Shown piece after piece: positions 34,369 through 43,937 of a stretch of 64,000 bases of DNA. Under the pieces are notes generated by a model. It did not search any database, was not told where the DNA came from, and worked only from the letters and a program-made list of their open reading frames with translations. This DNA is from Virgibacillus_O xinjiangensis (lineage in GTDB: Bacteria; Bacillota; Bacilli; Bacillales; Amphibacillaceae). How positions within the stretch are numbered: the stretch's first letter is position 1; each line of letters opens with the position of its first letter. The stretch lies in the NCBI RefSeq assembly GCF_042643145.1, contig NZ_JBHRSA010000025.1, positions 21,301 through 85,300 on the forward strand. The letters run 5' to 3'. The translations under genes were made by a program, and so were the position numbers.

Positions 34369-34403
34369 GGGAGGGCCTAATGTAGTATACGCCAGGCCCT
34401 CCC
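34369..34403. terminator. Hairpin between the DUF4363 and M14 genes
   Basis: GGGAGGGCCT pairs perfectly with AGGCCCTCCC. Neither side has a T-tract, so termination strength is uncertain. Confidence 0.55.
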
Positions 34404-34412
34404 ATGTATATG

Positions 34413-35444
34413 CTATCTATATTCCTGTTCTGACAGGCTGTCCCAGAAAGAAATATCCTGATCTTCAATCGAACCGTTTGAAATGGCCTCGGCAGTTGCA
34501 TGCAGGGTGTTGACGGTTTGTTTGATCAAATAACCGTTGCTTTTCTGGCCAAGGACATAGCGGTCATTCGTATGATCCATCATTCCGCGCATTTCAAACA
34601 ACAAGGTAGAAATGCCATATTCAACGGCAATACCGTTACGGCTGATCGTCTCTGCTGAACCTCCGACATATTTGCCCAAGTGGCCCCAGCCCGTACGGTC
34701 GATTTCTTCAAATACCACAGCTCCCAGTTGTTTGGACTTCTCCACCACTTCCGGATCGGCATTCGGTGTGGTAGGGTACAGGATGGATCCGGATACCAGT
34801 TCACCATCCCGCTCTCTTTGAGCCCCCTGGTGGTGCAAGTCGATCATATAATCGATATCGTATTGTTGCATGACATTCTCATGGAGTGCTTTTGTTTCCG
34901 GCTGGATTTTATCCACATGGTCCCGGTTCAAGTCGACTCCTTCTGCATTATAGCGGGTCAGGTTATACTCACCGTCCCCTACATAGTCTTCCAAAGAGAA
35001 GTTTACATCCCCCACTGCACCGTCCACATTGAGACGGGGCACAATCAGGATATTGACGTTATCGAGAATGCCTTTCGTCTTTCCGGTGCCCAGGTGCTTG
35101 ATGAATTCCAGAGCACCCTCCGTCGTCAATGATTCATTCCCATGCTGCTGGGTGAGATAGAGGATGGTCGGATTATCTGGGTCAGAAATATACTTGACCA
35201 GATGGATGTCCCTATCTTTGACCGATTGGCCGATTACTTCCAGTTCCATCTGTTCCTGTTTGGCATCTTGAGTCTCCAGGAAGCTCACCAGTTCTTCATG
35301 GTCATGCAGAATCGAGGTGTTGATTGTTTCGTTGCCATTATAGTTGGGTCCTTCTCCAGCGGCACTTACACCCATGGAACCAGCGGTGATCCCACCGAAT
35401 ACCAATGTACCAGCGACTGTGTACGTAAGCAGTTTTCTCTTCAT
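34413..35444 (-). CDS. Secreted M14 family zinc carboxypeptidase (second copy type)
   Basis: A 343-aa protein with a signal peptide (KRKLLTYTVAGTLVFGGITA, likely cleavage after VSA). M14 residues are QQHGNES (H-x-x-E) near 103, DLNRDH, DLHHQG (third zinc ligand) near 215 and catalytic Glu in LLFEMRG near 310. It is shorter than and only moderately similar to the enzyme at 30365, so they are not a recent duplication. It would act on peptides outside the cell. ATG 35444 follows GGGGAGG at somewhat long spacing. A CcpA-like palindrome lies about 25 bp upstream. Confidence 0.9.
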   Translation of the reverse strand: MKRKLLTYTVAGTLVFGGITAGSMGVSAAGEGPNYNGNETINTSILHDHEELVSFLETQDAKQEQMELEVIGQSVKDRDIHLVKYISDPDNPTILYLTQQHGNESLTTEGALEFIKHLGTGKTKGILDNVNILIVPRLNVDGAVGDVNFSLEDYVGDGEYNLTRYNAEGVDLNRDHVDKIQPETKALHENVMQQYDIDYMIDLHHQGAQRERDGELVSGSILYPTTPNADPEVVEKSKQLGAVVFEEIDRTGWGHLGKYVGGSAETISRNGIAVEYGISTLLFEMRGMMDHTNDRYVLGQKSNGYLIKQTVNTLHATAEAISNGSIEDQDISFWDSLSEQEYR

Positions 35445-35467
35445 CAATAATATACCTCCCCTATTTT

Positions 35468-35482
35468 TTAAAGCGCTTACTA
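35468..35482 (-). promoter_or_regulatory. Candidate cre (CcpA) site
   Basis: On the minus strand, TAGTAAGCGCTTTAA resembles the cre core TGnAAnCGnTnnCA with an AAGCGCTT palindrome. It lies just upstream of the M14 gene. Catabolite repression is possible. Confidence 0.4.
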
Positions 35483-35616
35483 CAATCATTCGGTGGCCGA
35501 AATACTTATCCCTTCATAATTCTGGAAAATGAGGTAATATACTCACCCATGTCTTATTTAGAAGGAGGATGGATGCAGGAAGGAAGTAGGGGGGGGGATG
35601 ATTGTAAAAAGCCAAT

Positions 35617-35642
35617 AAAAAAGGCGAGGGTTGACCCTCACC
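35617..35642 (-). terminator. Terminator overlapping the yitT stop codon
   Basis: On the minus strand, GGTGAGGGT pairs with ACCCTCGCC, followed by TTTTTT. The TGA stop sits inside the stem. Confidence 0.7.
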
Positions 35643-36498
35643 ATTTCAATGCTTTGCCTGGATGTGTGCCCTTATACCCTTTTCCAAATATCTCCTGGAC
35701 CTTATGGAGAGTCACATAGGAATTTTCATCGATGCTTTCAATCAGCTTCTTGAGCTGGACAATCTCCCGCTTGTTTATGACCACATATAACACATCCTTT
35801 TCCGCCCCGGTATATCCTCCATGGGCCTCAAGCACGGTTACACCACGGGAGAGCTTGTCGGTGATGCTTTTTCGTATATCGTCATGCTTCTCGGACATGA
35901 TCATGACCGCGCTCCGTTCCTCGGCACCTTCCAATAGGGCATCAATCACCTTGGCGCCGACATAGACAGATATCAACGTGTACATGGCACGTTCCCGACC
36001 GATAATGAACGCCGACATGGCAATGACGGCAATATCGATGAACAGCATGGCATTGCCGACCGTCCAGCCAAAGAACCGATTGAACAGACGTGCAAGGATC
36101 GTCGTACCACCGGAAGTCCCGCCGGCACGGAAGATGAGACCGAGGCCGATTCCTACCGCCAGACCCGCGAACAGGGCGGCAAGAAGCTTATCTTCCAGCA
36201 GTTCACCCCATCCTACGGTGATATGCAGAAATACGGAGGAGAGGACGATGGACAAAATCGTATAGATGGTGGTCCGTTTGGTGAAAAAACGATACCCGAA
36301 TAATAAAAGAGTAGCATTCAAGACGAAGTTGACCACGCCGGGCGACCAACCGAACAAATAGTAGGTGACAATGGTGATACCAATAATCCCGCCTTCAGAA
36401 AGCTGATTGGGGATGACGAAGTAATTGACTCCACAGGCAAAAATGAATGAACCGATAATAATAAGGATGATATCTCTTACATGATGATACACAGTCAT
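35638..36498 (-). CDS. YitT family membrane protein (DUF2179 C-terminus)
   Basis: A 286-aa protein with five to six helices, then a C-terminal DUF2179 domain (residues about 220-285, YVVINKREIVQLKKLIES). The N-terminal YFVIPNQLSEGGIIGIT motif and FRAGGTSGGTTILARLF are YitT hallmarks. The family is widespread in Firmicutes and of unknown function, likely in transport. The annotated ATG at 36498 sits directly against the GGGGGA site. GTG 36492, seven bases away, may be the true start. Confidence 0.88.
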   Translation of the reverse strand: MTVYHHVRDIILIIIGSFIFACGVNYFVIPNQLSEGGIIGITIVTYYLFGWSPGVVNFVLNATLLLFGYRFFTKRTTIYTILSIVLSSVFLHITVGWGELLEDKLLAALFAGLAVGIGLGLIFRAGGTSGGTTILARLFNRFFGWTVGNAMLFIDIAVIAMSAFIIGRERAMYTLISVYVGAKVIDALLEGAEERSAVMIMSEKHDDIRKSITDKLSRGVTVLEAHGGYTGAEKDVLYVVINKREIVQLKKLIESIDENSYVTLHKVQEIFGKGYKGTHPGKALKW

Positions 36499-36644
36499 TC
36501 CCCCATTCTATTTGTGAATTCCATACAACAGTCTATCTCACTTCAGGCAAAATGGGAACCATACAAGTGGAGGGAAGACGGATATAGCAGGGGAGCAGCG
36601 GGTATATGTACATAAGAAAAAATAAGGATAGGAGGAATGCAGGT

Positions 36645-37145
36645 ATGGCAGAGGTGAAGACGGTACAGTTTGAAAGTGATGGTAGGATCCCGAATAACCC
36701 GGTGCTTCCCGTACTAATTTGCCCGAATGCCTTCAAGGACCATCCTGACCAGCTGGAGGATGCCTTCCATCGACATGGGTGGACAGGCAGCTGGATAGGC
36801 GATGTATTCGATTATCATCACTATCACACTAATACCCATGAAGTTGTCGGTGTGGTGTCAGGCCATGCAGACATACAGCTTGGCGGTGAGCAGGGAGAAA
36901 CCTACCGTGTAAAGGAGGGAGATGTGGTTGTTCTGCCAGCAGGCACCGGACATAAAAAACTCGGAGGAAGTGGTGACTTTCAAGTATGCGGCGCCTATCC
37001 GGAAGGCCGCAGTCCGAACCTGAAAACAGGAGACCCCGCCGAGCATGACAAAGATTTGGAGGAAATCCGTTCGATCAAACAGCCAGTTCCTCTGCGTGAC
37101 CCGGTATATGGGAATACAGGCCCCTTAGTGGAGGAGTGGAAATAG
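36645..37145 (+). CDS. Cupin protein, YjlB-like
   Basis: A 166-aa single-domain cupin with YHHYHTNTHEVVGVVSGHAD (motif 1, metal His/Glu) near residue 60 and VVLPAGTGHKK (motif 2 His) near 105, then GAYPEGRSPN. The pattern matches B. subtilis YjlB-type cupins, whose substrate is unknown. ATG 36645 has AGGAGG upstream. A terminator follows, so it is monocistronic. Confidence 0.85.
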   Translation: MAEVKTVQFESDGRIPNNPVLPVLICPNAFKDHPDQLEDAFHRHGWTGSWIGDVFDYHHYHTNTHEVVGVVSGHADIQLGGEQGETYRVKEGDVVVLPAGTGHKKLGGSGDFQVCGAYPEGRSPNLKTGDPAEHDKDLEEIRSIKQPVPLRDPVYGNTGPLVEEWK

Positions 37146-37158
37146 ACCAAATTGTTGG

Positions 37159-37195
37159 AAAAAACTCGTCAGGATATATGTCCTGGCGGTTTTTT
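37159..37195 (+). terminator. Terminator after the cupin gene
   Basis: The arms AAAAAACTCGTCAGGA and TCCTGGCGGTTTTTT pair with one mismatch and end in six T. Confidence 0.85.
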
Positions 37196-37357
37196 GGAGA
37201 GAAAGCAATGACGGGTTACCAACGAGGGTATGTAAGTCCCTATGCCAATTTCTACCACAAGAAGAGGGGCTTACCAGCTCAGAAACGGCTTGCTTCCAGG
37301 CATGATTGCAAATGTCTGGCGATTCACCCTTTTATTAAATGATTGAAATAGAGAAAC

Positions 37358-37411
37358 TGTATACAATTATCTAAAAAAAACGTAGACAATTGTCGAATGC
37401 GGTGATATATT
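37358..37411 (+). promoter_or_regulatory. Promoter with two palindromes, 37464 operon
   Basis: A -35 TAGACA (37383-37388), 17-bp spacer and -10 TATATT (37406-37411). TGTATACA (37358-37365) and GACAATTGTC (37385-37394, overlapping the -35) are small palindromes that could be regulator sites. Confidence 0.6.
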
Positions 37412-37463
37412 GAATATTATTCTTTCAAAATGACTGAGTCTTTAGAACTAGGGGGTAGGAACA

Positions 37464-38636
37464 ATGATAAGTAATCCGCTTGTGGCAACAACATTGATCT
37501 TTGCTTTGATTGCCCTTGGTGAGTATATTTCCATCATCACGCGTGCACGGGTACCGATGCTTCTGACAGCGATGGTGGGATATCTGATTTGTGTATGGAC
37601 GGGAATTTTCCCTACAGATATATTGGAAGTTTCGACATTCGCGGCGGTGGGAGCGCTGTTGATCGGCCCGGCTATTCTGCATATGGGGACGATGATTCCA
37701 CTGTCTCTCTTGAAAAGCCAATTCAAGGCAGTACTGATTGCGCTAGGCGGGATTGTAATCGGTGGTGGAATTGTACTGATTGTAGTTTCCTTGGTTTTTG
37801 ATTATCCAACAGCAGTAGCCGGTGTAGGACCGCTGAGTGGCGGAGTTGTCGCCTTGCTTGTCACATCTGAACGTTTGACCGAAATCGGATTATCCAGTCT
37901 GGTAGTCATTCCTGCATTGGTTGTCGCCTTTCAAGGATTGCTGGGAATGCCGATGGCGCTGAACTTTATGCGGCGTTATGCTCATAAACTTCAGAAAGAT
38001 ATGGACAACGGCAGCTTTGTTTCAATCACCGACAACGCTACGGAAGAAGTGGCTGCAACCAGCGAGCCCGAACCGGCTGGCCCGATCCGTTCCAGTGCGA
38101 CGATGAAACTCTTCTTCGTGTTCGTTGGTGCTTCGGTCGGTATCATGCTTGGTGAAGTGACACCGATTCATTACACGCTTTGGTGTCTGGCAATTGGTAT
38201 TGCCGGCTTGCAACTGGGCGTATTCGAAGCAAGGACACTGGAAAAGGCGAATTCTTTCACCCTCACAATGGTTGGTATCATTTTCGTCGTAATCGGAACC
38301 ATGGCAGATGTTACGCCGATGGATGTATGGAATAATCTGCCGAGCATTCTGGTGATTCTGCTGCTCGGTACATTCGGCATTGCGCTTGGCGGGTTCGTCA
38401 TGTCCAAGCTGGTCAAATGGCATCCATACAAAGGAATGCCGGTTGCACTGACAGCCCTGTTCGGCTTCCCGGGAGATTACATCCTTTGCGAGGAAGTGAG
38501 CAGAAGTGTCGCCAGAGATAAGAAAGAAGAGAAAATCATCTTTGATGAGCTGATGACTCCGATGTTGATCGGCGGGTTTACCACGGTGACCATCGCCTCG
38601 GTAGTGGTAGCCGGAATTCTGGTACAAACATTATAG
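37464..38636 (+). CDS. Polytopic membrane protein, possible carboxylate/amino-acid transporter
   Basis: I do not recognise the family with certainty. The 390-aa protein has about ten predicted helices in two halves, with a cytosolic loop at residues 175-215 containing EEVAATSEPEPAGPIRSS. Glycine-rich membrane stretches (LALGGIVIGGGIVLIVVSLV style, GPLSGGVVALL) resemble Na+/glutamate- or malonate-type symporters. It has its own promoter and is followed 12 bp later by an amidohydrolase gene with GGAGG, so the two are one operon. An import-and-hydrolysis pair is a reasonable inference. Confidence 0.72.
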   Translation: MISNPLVATTLIFALIALGEYISIITRARVPMLLTAMVGYLICVWTGIFPTDILEVSTFAAVGALLIGPAILHMGTMIPLSLLKSQFKAVLIALGGIVIGGGIVLIVVSLVFDYPTAVAGVGPLSGGVVALLVTSERLTEIGLSSLVVIPALVVAFQGLLGMPMALNFMRRYAHKLQKDMDNGSFVSITDNATEEVAATSEPEPAGPIRSSATMKLFFVFVGASVGIMLGEVTPIHYTLWCLAIGIAGLQLGVFEARTLEKANSFTLTMVGIIFVVIGTMADVTPMDVWNNLPSILVILLLGTFGIALGGFVMSKLVKWHPYKGMPVALTALFGFPGDYILCEEVSRSVARDKKEEKIIFDELMTPMLIGGFTTVTIASVVVAGILVQTL

Positions 38637-38648
38637 GAGGTAGATAGC

Positions 38649-39893
38649 ATGAGTAAAAAAATAATCAAAAACGGACAGTTGATAGATGGAAACGGCGGTG
38701 AACCAAAGCAAGGCCAGGTTGTCGTGACAGATGGTGAAAAAATTTTCTATGTCGGAGCGGAAAGCGGGTATGCCGCGAACGGCGACGAAGCAGTCATCGA
38801 TGCACAGGGAGGAACCATCATGCCTGGACTTATTGATTCCCATGTGCATATGATGATGGAATTTTCCCCGATTGCCAAGCGCCTGGAAACTCCATTTTCC
38901 TTCATGTATTACCAAGCAGCTAAATATCTGGAAACAACGTTGAAGGCGGGAATCACTTCAGTACGTGATGCACTGGGAACAGATCTGGGTGTAAAAAAAG
39001 CGGTAGATGAGGGGTTGATTTCCGGTCCTAGACTGCAATTGAGCATTAATGCCTTGACCATCACCGGCGGCCATGGTGACGGCTATACCGTCTCCGGAAA
39101 TTCCATTGATCTGCTTCCAAACGATTATCCAGGCATGCCTAATGGACGTTGTGACGGTGTGGCGGAAGTCCGCAAAAAGACAAGGGAAATGCTGCGTGCC
39201 GGTGCCGAGGTCATCAAAGTCCACGCAACCGGTGGAGTCCTCAGCGCGACCGACCATCCAGAGTTCACCCAATTCTCCGAGGAAGAACTGCGGACAATTG
39301 TCGAGGAAGGGCGCTTCCGCAAAGGCGTGAAGGTCATGGCCCATGCACAGGGAGCAGAAGGCATCAAGAATGCCGTCCGTGCGGGCATCCATTCCATCGA
39401 ACATGGAATCTTCATTGATGACGAGGCAATTGAACTCATGCTTGAGAATGGCACCTATCTTGTACCGACACTGCTTGCACCTGTAGCGGTTCTGGAAACG
39501 GCAGAAGAAACCGGAATGCCGGAAGCCTCGGTCCAGCAGTCCAGGGAAGTCATCGAACAGCATAAGGAAAGCTTTGCAAAGGCTTATAAAGCAGGTGTCA
39601 AAATTGCCATGGGAACCGATGCAGGTGTCATGAAGCATGGCACCAACCTGCGGGAGCTCGGCCTGATGGCAGAAGGCGGTATGACCCCATTGGAAACTAT
39701 TACGGCTTCCACCAAGACAGCAGCAGAGTGCCTTGGTTGGGAAGATCAGGTCGGGACACTTGAAGAAGGAAAACTGGCTGACATTATCATTGCGAAGGGC
39801 AACCCATTGGATGATATTCATTCCCTTTCCGACAACGATAGCATCCAGGTAGTTGTCAAAAATGGAAAGATTGAAAAGAACACACTGGCATAA
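38649..39893 (+). CDS. Amidohydrolase family protein (imidazolonepropionase/prolidase-like)
   Basis: A 414-aa TIM-barrel metal hydrolase. The metal ligands are present: DSHVHMM (H-x-H) near residue 66, the lysine in VIKVHATGG near 183, AHAQG near 225, SIEHG near 243 and GTDAGVM near 322. This set is shared by the binuclear-zinc amidohydrolases related to imidazolonepropionase and Xaa-Pro/Xaa-Arg dipeptidases. The substrate is unknown. The upstream membrane protein is probably its uptake partner. A terminator follows. Confidence 0.87.
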   Translation: MSKKIIKNGQLIDGNGGEPKQGQVVVTDGEKIFYVGAESGYAANGDEAVIDAQGGTIMPGLIDSHVHMMMEFSPIAKRLETPFSFMYYQAAKYLETTLKAGITSVRDALGTDLGVKKAVDEGLISGPRLQLSINALTITGGHGDGYTVSGNSIDLLPNDYPGMPNGRCDGVAEVRKKTREMLRAGAEVIKVHATGGVLSATDHPEFTQFSEEELRTIVEEGRFRKGVKVMAHAQGAEGIKNAVRAGIHSIEHGIFIDDEAIELMLENGTYLVPTLLAPVAVLETAEETGMPEASVQQSREVIEQHKESFAKAYKAGVKIAMGTDAGVMKHGTNLRELGLMAEGGMTPLETITASTKTAAECLGWEDQVGTLEEGKLADIIIAKGNPLDDIHSLSDNDSIQVVVKNGKIEKNTLA

Positions 39894-39934
39894 TTGCCCA
39901 GCTTCAACGTGATCCATTTCCATCATAGAATCGG

Positions 39935-39966
39935 AAAAAGCTTAGAATTCATTCTAAGCTTTTTTC
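39935..39966 (+). terminator. Terminator of the amidohydrolase operon
   Basis: AAAAAGCTTAGAAT pairs perfectly with ATTCTAAGCTTTTT around TC, ending in a T-run. Confidence 0.9.
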
Positions 39967-40151
39967 ATTGCTGTTGCTTGCCAAGCAGGATAATCATGAA
40001 GGTAAAAATCTTCTTGGATTACCGGCCGGCTGTAGAACGTAGAGGGGAGTATGTCAAAGGGGAGAGGCAGCATTCCATATCCTGCGGCAGTTTGACACAT
40101 TTTGGAAACCTCTCTATCATTAATATAATAGTAGAAAGAGGGGTTCATTCG

Positions 40152-41519
40152 ATGAAGGAGCGGATCAGGGAAAAACTATATATCTTTTATTTTACTGTTT
40201 TAGGCTTACATATGATCAATGTGTTTCTGGACATCCACTGGCTGCAGTATATGGTAGGAATTCTGGCCATCCCGATGCTTGGAATTTCTTTTATTTGGGC
40301 AAGCAAACTTTTCCGGATTCTCGGTGGGACATTCATCATTACCGGTCTGGTCATGTACACGATGGCCGGACTGCCGCCTGCCGAGCTGCCACTGTATCTG
40401 ACCTCCAACCTGCAGATGCTGGCTTTTCTCTCCGTATTGCCGTGGATCAACAGTGTTGTCAAAGCCGGGGGCTATGATCAGCAGATTAAAGGTCTGATGG
40501 AGGGGAATGTCAGTAACCTCGGGAGTCTTTATATGCGCAGTCAGCTGACTACCTACATACTGATGACTTTTCTCAACCTGTCGGCCATCAATCTGACTCA
40601 GCAGCTGCTGATGGAGAATTTGAAGAAAATGGATAGGGTAGTACGCAATGCGATTATCAATAAAACCACGATCCGAGCGTTTGCCCTGGCACTCATTTGG
40701 AGTCCTATGGAAATTATCGTCGCCCTTGCGATTGAGGGAACGGGTGTCAGCTATCTCACGTATCTGCCGTGGCTATTGCTGATCTCCTTTCTCGCGCTTG
40801 GGGTGGATATGTTATTCGGCTGGAAAAACTTCCGCACGACACCTTACATAGAAAGTGATTCGGGAGGATCTGAACTTCAAATAGGGAAAGTTATCAAGGA
40901 AATAATGAAGCTGATGTTTGCCTTGGTGTTGTTCCTGGCGGTGATTTTGCTGGTGAATCACTATTTCGGCTTGAATTTCATTCTGACCGTCACCCTGGTC
41001 ATACCGGTTTTCTCGGCGGTTTGGGCCTTGTTGATCAAGAAATGGAAAAAATACCGGCAAACCGGTTGGCCGGCCTGGAAGCAGCAGACCAACCACATGC
41101 AGAACTTTATTATTCTGTTTATATCACTCTCTCTGTTCTCCGGGGCATTAAATCAGACGGATATTGTCGGTGTTATACAAGGGCCGTTCCTGGCGATGGA
41201 AGAATACCCTGCAGTTGTGCTGTTCCTGATTTTGATCACGTATTTCATATTGGCGATGATCGGGATTCATCCGGTAGGTACGATCGCCATCTTGCTTGAA
41301 GTACTGAATCCGCTGTTCAATGTGTTTAACCCCGTCGCTATCGGACTCGTACTCATCGTTGCTGCTATGGCAACGGCCGCTGCAGGCACCTATGGGATAA
41401 CGGTGACAATGACATCCATCAACACACAACAGAATCCATACAAGATCACGCTAGCTAATCTGGCCTTCACCTTCGTGTACGGTGCTATCGGAATTGGTGT
41501 AGCACTATTTCTTATCTAA
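40152..41519 (+). CDS. Polytopic membrane protein of unknown function
   Basis: A 455-aa protein with about twelve predicted helices and a short cytosolic loop at residues 225-250 (TTPYIESDSGGSELQIGKV). The C-terminal half has ALNQTDIVGVIQGPFLAMEE, then IGIHPVGTIAILLEVLNPLF and MATAAAGTYGITVTMTS, which resemble anion-transporter hairpins. I cannot assign a family. ATG 40152 follows AAAGAGGGG. An upstream open frame (39894-40151) is not preceded by a ribosome binding site and crosses a terminator. A terminator follows, so it is monocistronic. Confidence 0.7.
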   Translation: MKERIREKLYIFYFTVLGLHMINVFLDIHWLQYMVGILAIPMLGISFIWASKLFRILGGTFIITGLVMYTMAGLPPAELPLYLTSNLQMLAFLSVLPWINSVVKAGGYDQQIKGLMEGNVSNLGSLYMRSQLTTYILMTFLNLSAINLTQQLLMENLKKMDRVVRNAIINKTTIRAFALALIWSPMEIIVALAIEGTGVSYLTYLPWLLLISFLALGVDMLFGWKNFRTTPYIESDSGGSELQIGKVIKEIMKLMFALVLFLAVILLVNHYFGLNFILTVTLVIPVFSAVWALLIKKWKKYRQTGWPAWKQQTNHMQNFIILFISLSLFSGALNQTDIVGVIQGPFLAMEEYPAVVLFLILITYFILAMIGIHPVGTIAILLEVLNPLFNVFNPVAIGLVLIVAAMATAAAGTYGITVTMTSINTQQNPYKITLANLAFTFVYGAIGIGVALFLI

Positions 41520-41526
41520 ACGTAAG

Positions 41527-41553
41527 AGCCCCGTCTGTACAGGCGGGGTTTTC
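41527..41553 (+). terminator. Terminator after the 40152 gene
   Basis: AGCCCCG and CGGGG arms enclose CTG / CAG, with TTTTCC at the end. Confidence 0.75.
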
Positions 41554-41666
41554 CTTTAACTAGGAGGATTGAACTTTCTTGGGGGTAGGGGTTATCGATG
41601 AGCAATCCATCATGTTAAAATATTGTGTATATTCAGATGAGCAGCATGGTAGCGGAGGTGGGTCAG

Positions 41667-41936
41667 GTGAAACGGGAAAAAACCAACAGATTGTATACGG
41701 TGGGAGCATGTTTGGGTATCACAGGAATTCTACTGATTGTGTTCAGTATCGACTTGGGAACTGCATTTGCAGAAAGTTGGCTGATTGCACAGGGCGGCTC
41801 GGTGGAGACATCCGCATTTGACCGGAGAGAGCAGAGCTATACCACCAACTTTCTAGTCATGGGCAGCATTTTGTTCGGACTGGGATTAGCTACTATTATA
41901 CTCGGGTTGTATAAAATGCTTGATCATGAGGAATGA
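41667..41936 (+). CDS. Small two-helix membrane protein
   Basis: An 89-aa protein with two hydrophobic segments (LYTVGACLGITGILLIVFSI near residue 8 and FLVMGSILFGLGLATIILGL near 60) flanking an external loop rich in Ser and Gly. No family is recognised. The start GTG 41667 is seven bases after GGAGG, the best-supported start; upstream in-frame GTG and ATG codons lack such a site. It lies alone, closed by a terminator. Confidence 0.65.
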   Translation: MKREKTNRLYTVGACLGITGILLIVFSIDLGTAFAESWLIAQGGSVETSAFDRREQSYTTNFLVMGSILFGLGLATIILGLYKMLDHEE

Positions 41937-41956
41937 AAACAATCATAAGGGTGGAA

Positions 41957-41989
41957 GTGTCTCTCCTTGAAAAAGGGGAGGCTTTTTTT
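41957..41989 (+). terminator. Terminator after the small membrane protein gene
   Basis: GTCTCTCC pairs with GGGGAGGC (two G-T pairs), followed by seven T. Confidence 0.75.
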
Positions 41990-42189
41990 GTTTGCATGCA
42001 TAGCTTTCCATATTTTCAACTACAGGAATGATTTCCCCCTCACCGGGTCCTCACGCATTATTACATATTTTGCTTGAGGTGAGCCACAGGTACTATTTCC
42101 CTGCTATAGAACATAGGATGATAACAATCTATTCCTTTACATTTTTTGGTATGGACATGCACCAATCAGAAAAAAGGGGGTTTTAGTAA

Positions 42190-43725
42190 GTGGACTTTTT
42201 ATCTGTAATACCGCCGATTGTTGCTGTGGTACTGGCCATTTTAACGAAACGTGTATTGTTTTCATTGTTTATCAGTATTTGGGTGGGAGGCTTGATCGCA
42301 GCTGGAGGGAATCCTTTCGCTGCTGTCGGGTTGACGTTCACCTGGATGAAGGATGTCATGGTAGATCCATGGAATGCCCGCTTTCTGGTCATGACAGCCT
42401 TGCTTGGTACCGGGGCCGCTTTCATGTTCAAGACGGGCGGTTCGGAAGGATTGATCAAGGTACTGCAGAAACGGTTGACGACGAAAAAACGGGTCCTTTT
42501 CCTTCCATACTTTTTGGGTCTGTTGATTTTCTTCAATGATTATGTCAATTCGGTCATCATCGGGAATGCCACCAAGGACATTGCCGCCAAGTACAGAGTG
42601 TCCAGAGAGAAGCTTGCCTATGTAATCGACTCCACTGCATCACCAATTGCTACGATTGGCCCTGTTTCCGACTGGATCGGTTTTCAAGTTTCCTTGGTCG
42701 CAGCTGCGTTTGCAAGCATGAGCCTGGTCGGGGTCGAGCCTTACTTTGCATTTTTGCAGTCGATCCCATGGAATTTCTATGCCATCCTATGTCTCCTTGC
42801 GGTACCGATGATCATCGCTGGCAAGGATTTCGGACCGATGGCAAAAGCGGAGCATCGGGCTCATACCACGGGAAAGCTTATTCCGGACGGGTCTACGCCA
42901 TTGTCCTCGGTTGATCAAGATTTAGGAGAACCGCACAAGAGAGAAGGCAGTGTCTGGAACTTCATCCTGCCTTTAGTTGCGCTCATCTCTGTAAGTATCT
43001 GGGGACTGTGGTTCTCCGGTGGAGGAGCAGAAGGAAAATCCATGATGAATGCTCTTGCAGATACGGATGTTTCTGTTGCCCTCACATGGGGTGCGTTTGC
43101 GATGACCACGGTGGGCATTATTATGGCAGTCGTTCAGGGAATGAGCTTGAGGGCCTGTGAAGATACCCTTCTTGGCGGTATACGCACCATGCTGCCAGCA
43201 CTGATCATCATTGTCCTGGCCTGGTCGATTGGAACGGTTACTTCGGAGCTTGGCACTGCGGAATTCGTCGTGGAAGCCACGCAGGGCTGGATGACCGCAG
43301 CGCTTCTACCATTCTTGGTGTTTGTTATCGCCATGTTCATTTCGTTTGCCACCGGTACATCTTGGGGAACCATGTCCATTTTGACACCAATCGCTGTTCC
43401 GCTCGGTTATACAATGGGCGGAGAAGAAGTGATCCCGATTGTGATCGGTGCTATATTTGCTGGTGCGATTTTTGGTGATCACGTTTCCCCGATTTCCGAT
43501 ACGACGGTCATGGCATCCATCTTCTCGGAATCCGATCACATTGCCCATGTGAATACCCAGATCCCTTATGCCATGGTTCCTGCTGGGATTGCCGGTGTTC
43601 TGTACTTGTTATATACGGTAATAGGTAGCAGCATCGTGTTGCTGATTGCCGGAATCATTATCCAATATTTCGTGCTCAGGTATCTTGGCAACCGGCATGA
43701 ACGGCGGTATGGGAAAGTAGGGTAG
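42190..43725 (+). CDS. Na+/H+ antiporter, NhaC family
   Basis: A 511-aa protein with about twelve membrane segments. NhaC signatures are present: GGSEGLIKVLQ, LLIFFNDYVNSVIIGN, STASPIATIGPVSDWIG, and SFATGTSWGTMSIL with the ISDTTVMASI motif near residue 437. The family exports Na+ in exchange for protons and supports growth at high salt or pH. The start is GTG 42190 behind GGGGG. A cytosolic loop around residue 225-255 is charged. It is followed by a composite repeat and no clear terminator. A related organic-cation/H+ antiporter role cannot be excluded. Confidence 0.87.
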   Translation: MDFLSVIPPIVAVVLAILTKRVLFSLFISIWVGGLIAAGGNPFAAVGLTFTWMKDVMVDPWNARFLVMTALLGTGAAFMFKTGGSEGLIKVLQKRLTTKKRVLFLPYFLGLLIFFNDYVNSVIIGNATKDIAAKYRVSREKLAYVIDSTASPIATIGPVSDWIGFQVSLVAAAFASMSLVGVEPYFAFLQSIPWNFYAILCLLAVPMIIAGKDFGPMAKAEHRAHTTGKLIPDGSTPLSSVDQDLGEPHKREGSVWNFILPLVALISVSIWGLWFSGGGAEGKSMMNALADTDVSVALTWGAFAMTTVGIIMAVVQGMSLRACEDTLLGGIRTMLPALIIIVLAWSIGTVTSELGTAEFVVEATQGWMTAALLPFLVFVIAMFISFATGTSWGTMSILTPIAVPLGYTMGGEEVIPIVIGAIFAGAIFGDHVSPISDTTVMASIFSESDHIAHVNTQIPYAMVPAGIAGVLYLLYTVIGSSIVLLIAGIIIQYFVLRYLGNRHERRYGKVG

Positions 43726-43814
43726 AATTATAGCGAGAAATTTCAGTTCGAAACAGCAGAAGCAAAATACAATATTGCCATGCTGTGTGGTAAGCAATGA
43801 GTGTGCTTAACTCA

Positions 43815-43937
43815 CCGCTGCGGAAAATTCCACTACGCTTTCCGCGGGTGACCCGTGAGCTTCCTCGAACTAATGTTCTGTGGGGTCTCACTTTGGCCAC
43901 TGTTCCCGTAGGAGTCTCCGTGTATTTCCTTCGCTAG
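43815..43937 (-). repeat. Dispersed intergenic element, type B
   Basis: It contains CACCGCTGCGGAAAATTCCA, GCGGGTGACCCGTGAGC, GGAGTCTCC and TTTCCTTCGCTAG, with inverted ends. It is followed by a divergent type A copy. Confidence 0.8.

Noticed and set aside
37136..37342. 68-aa open frame after the cupin gene
   Set aside because: It starts inside the cupin gene, crosses its terminator and has no own ribosome binding site.
39894..40151. 86-residue N-terminal extension of the membrane protein at 40152
   Set aside because: It crosses the terminator of the preceding operon. ATG 40152 with AAAGAGGGG is the supported start.
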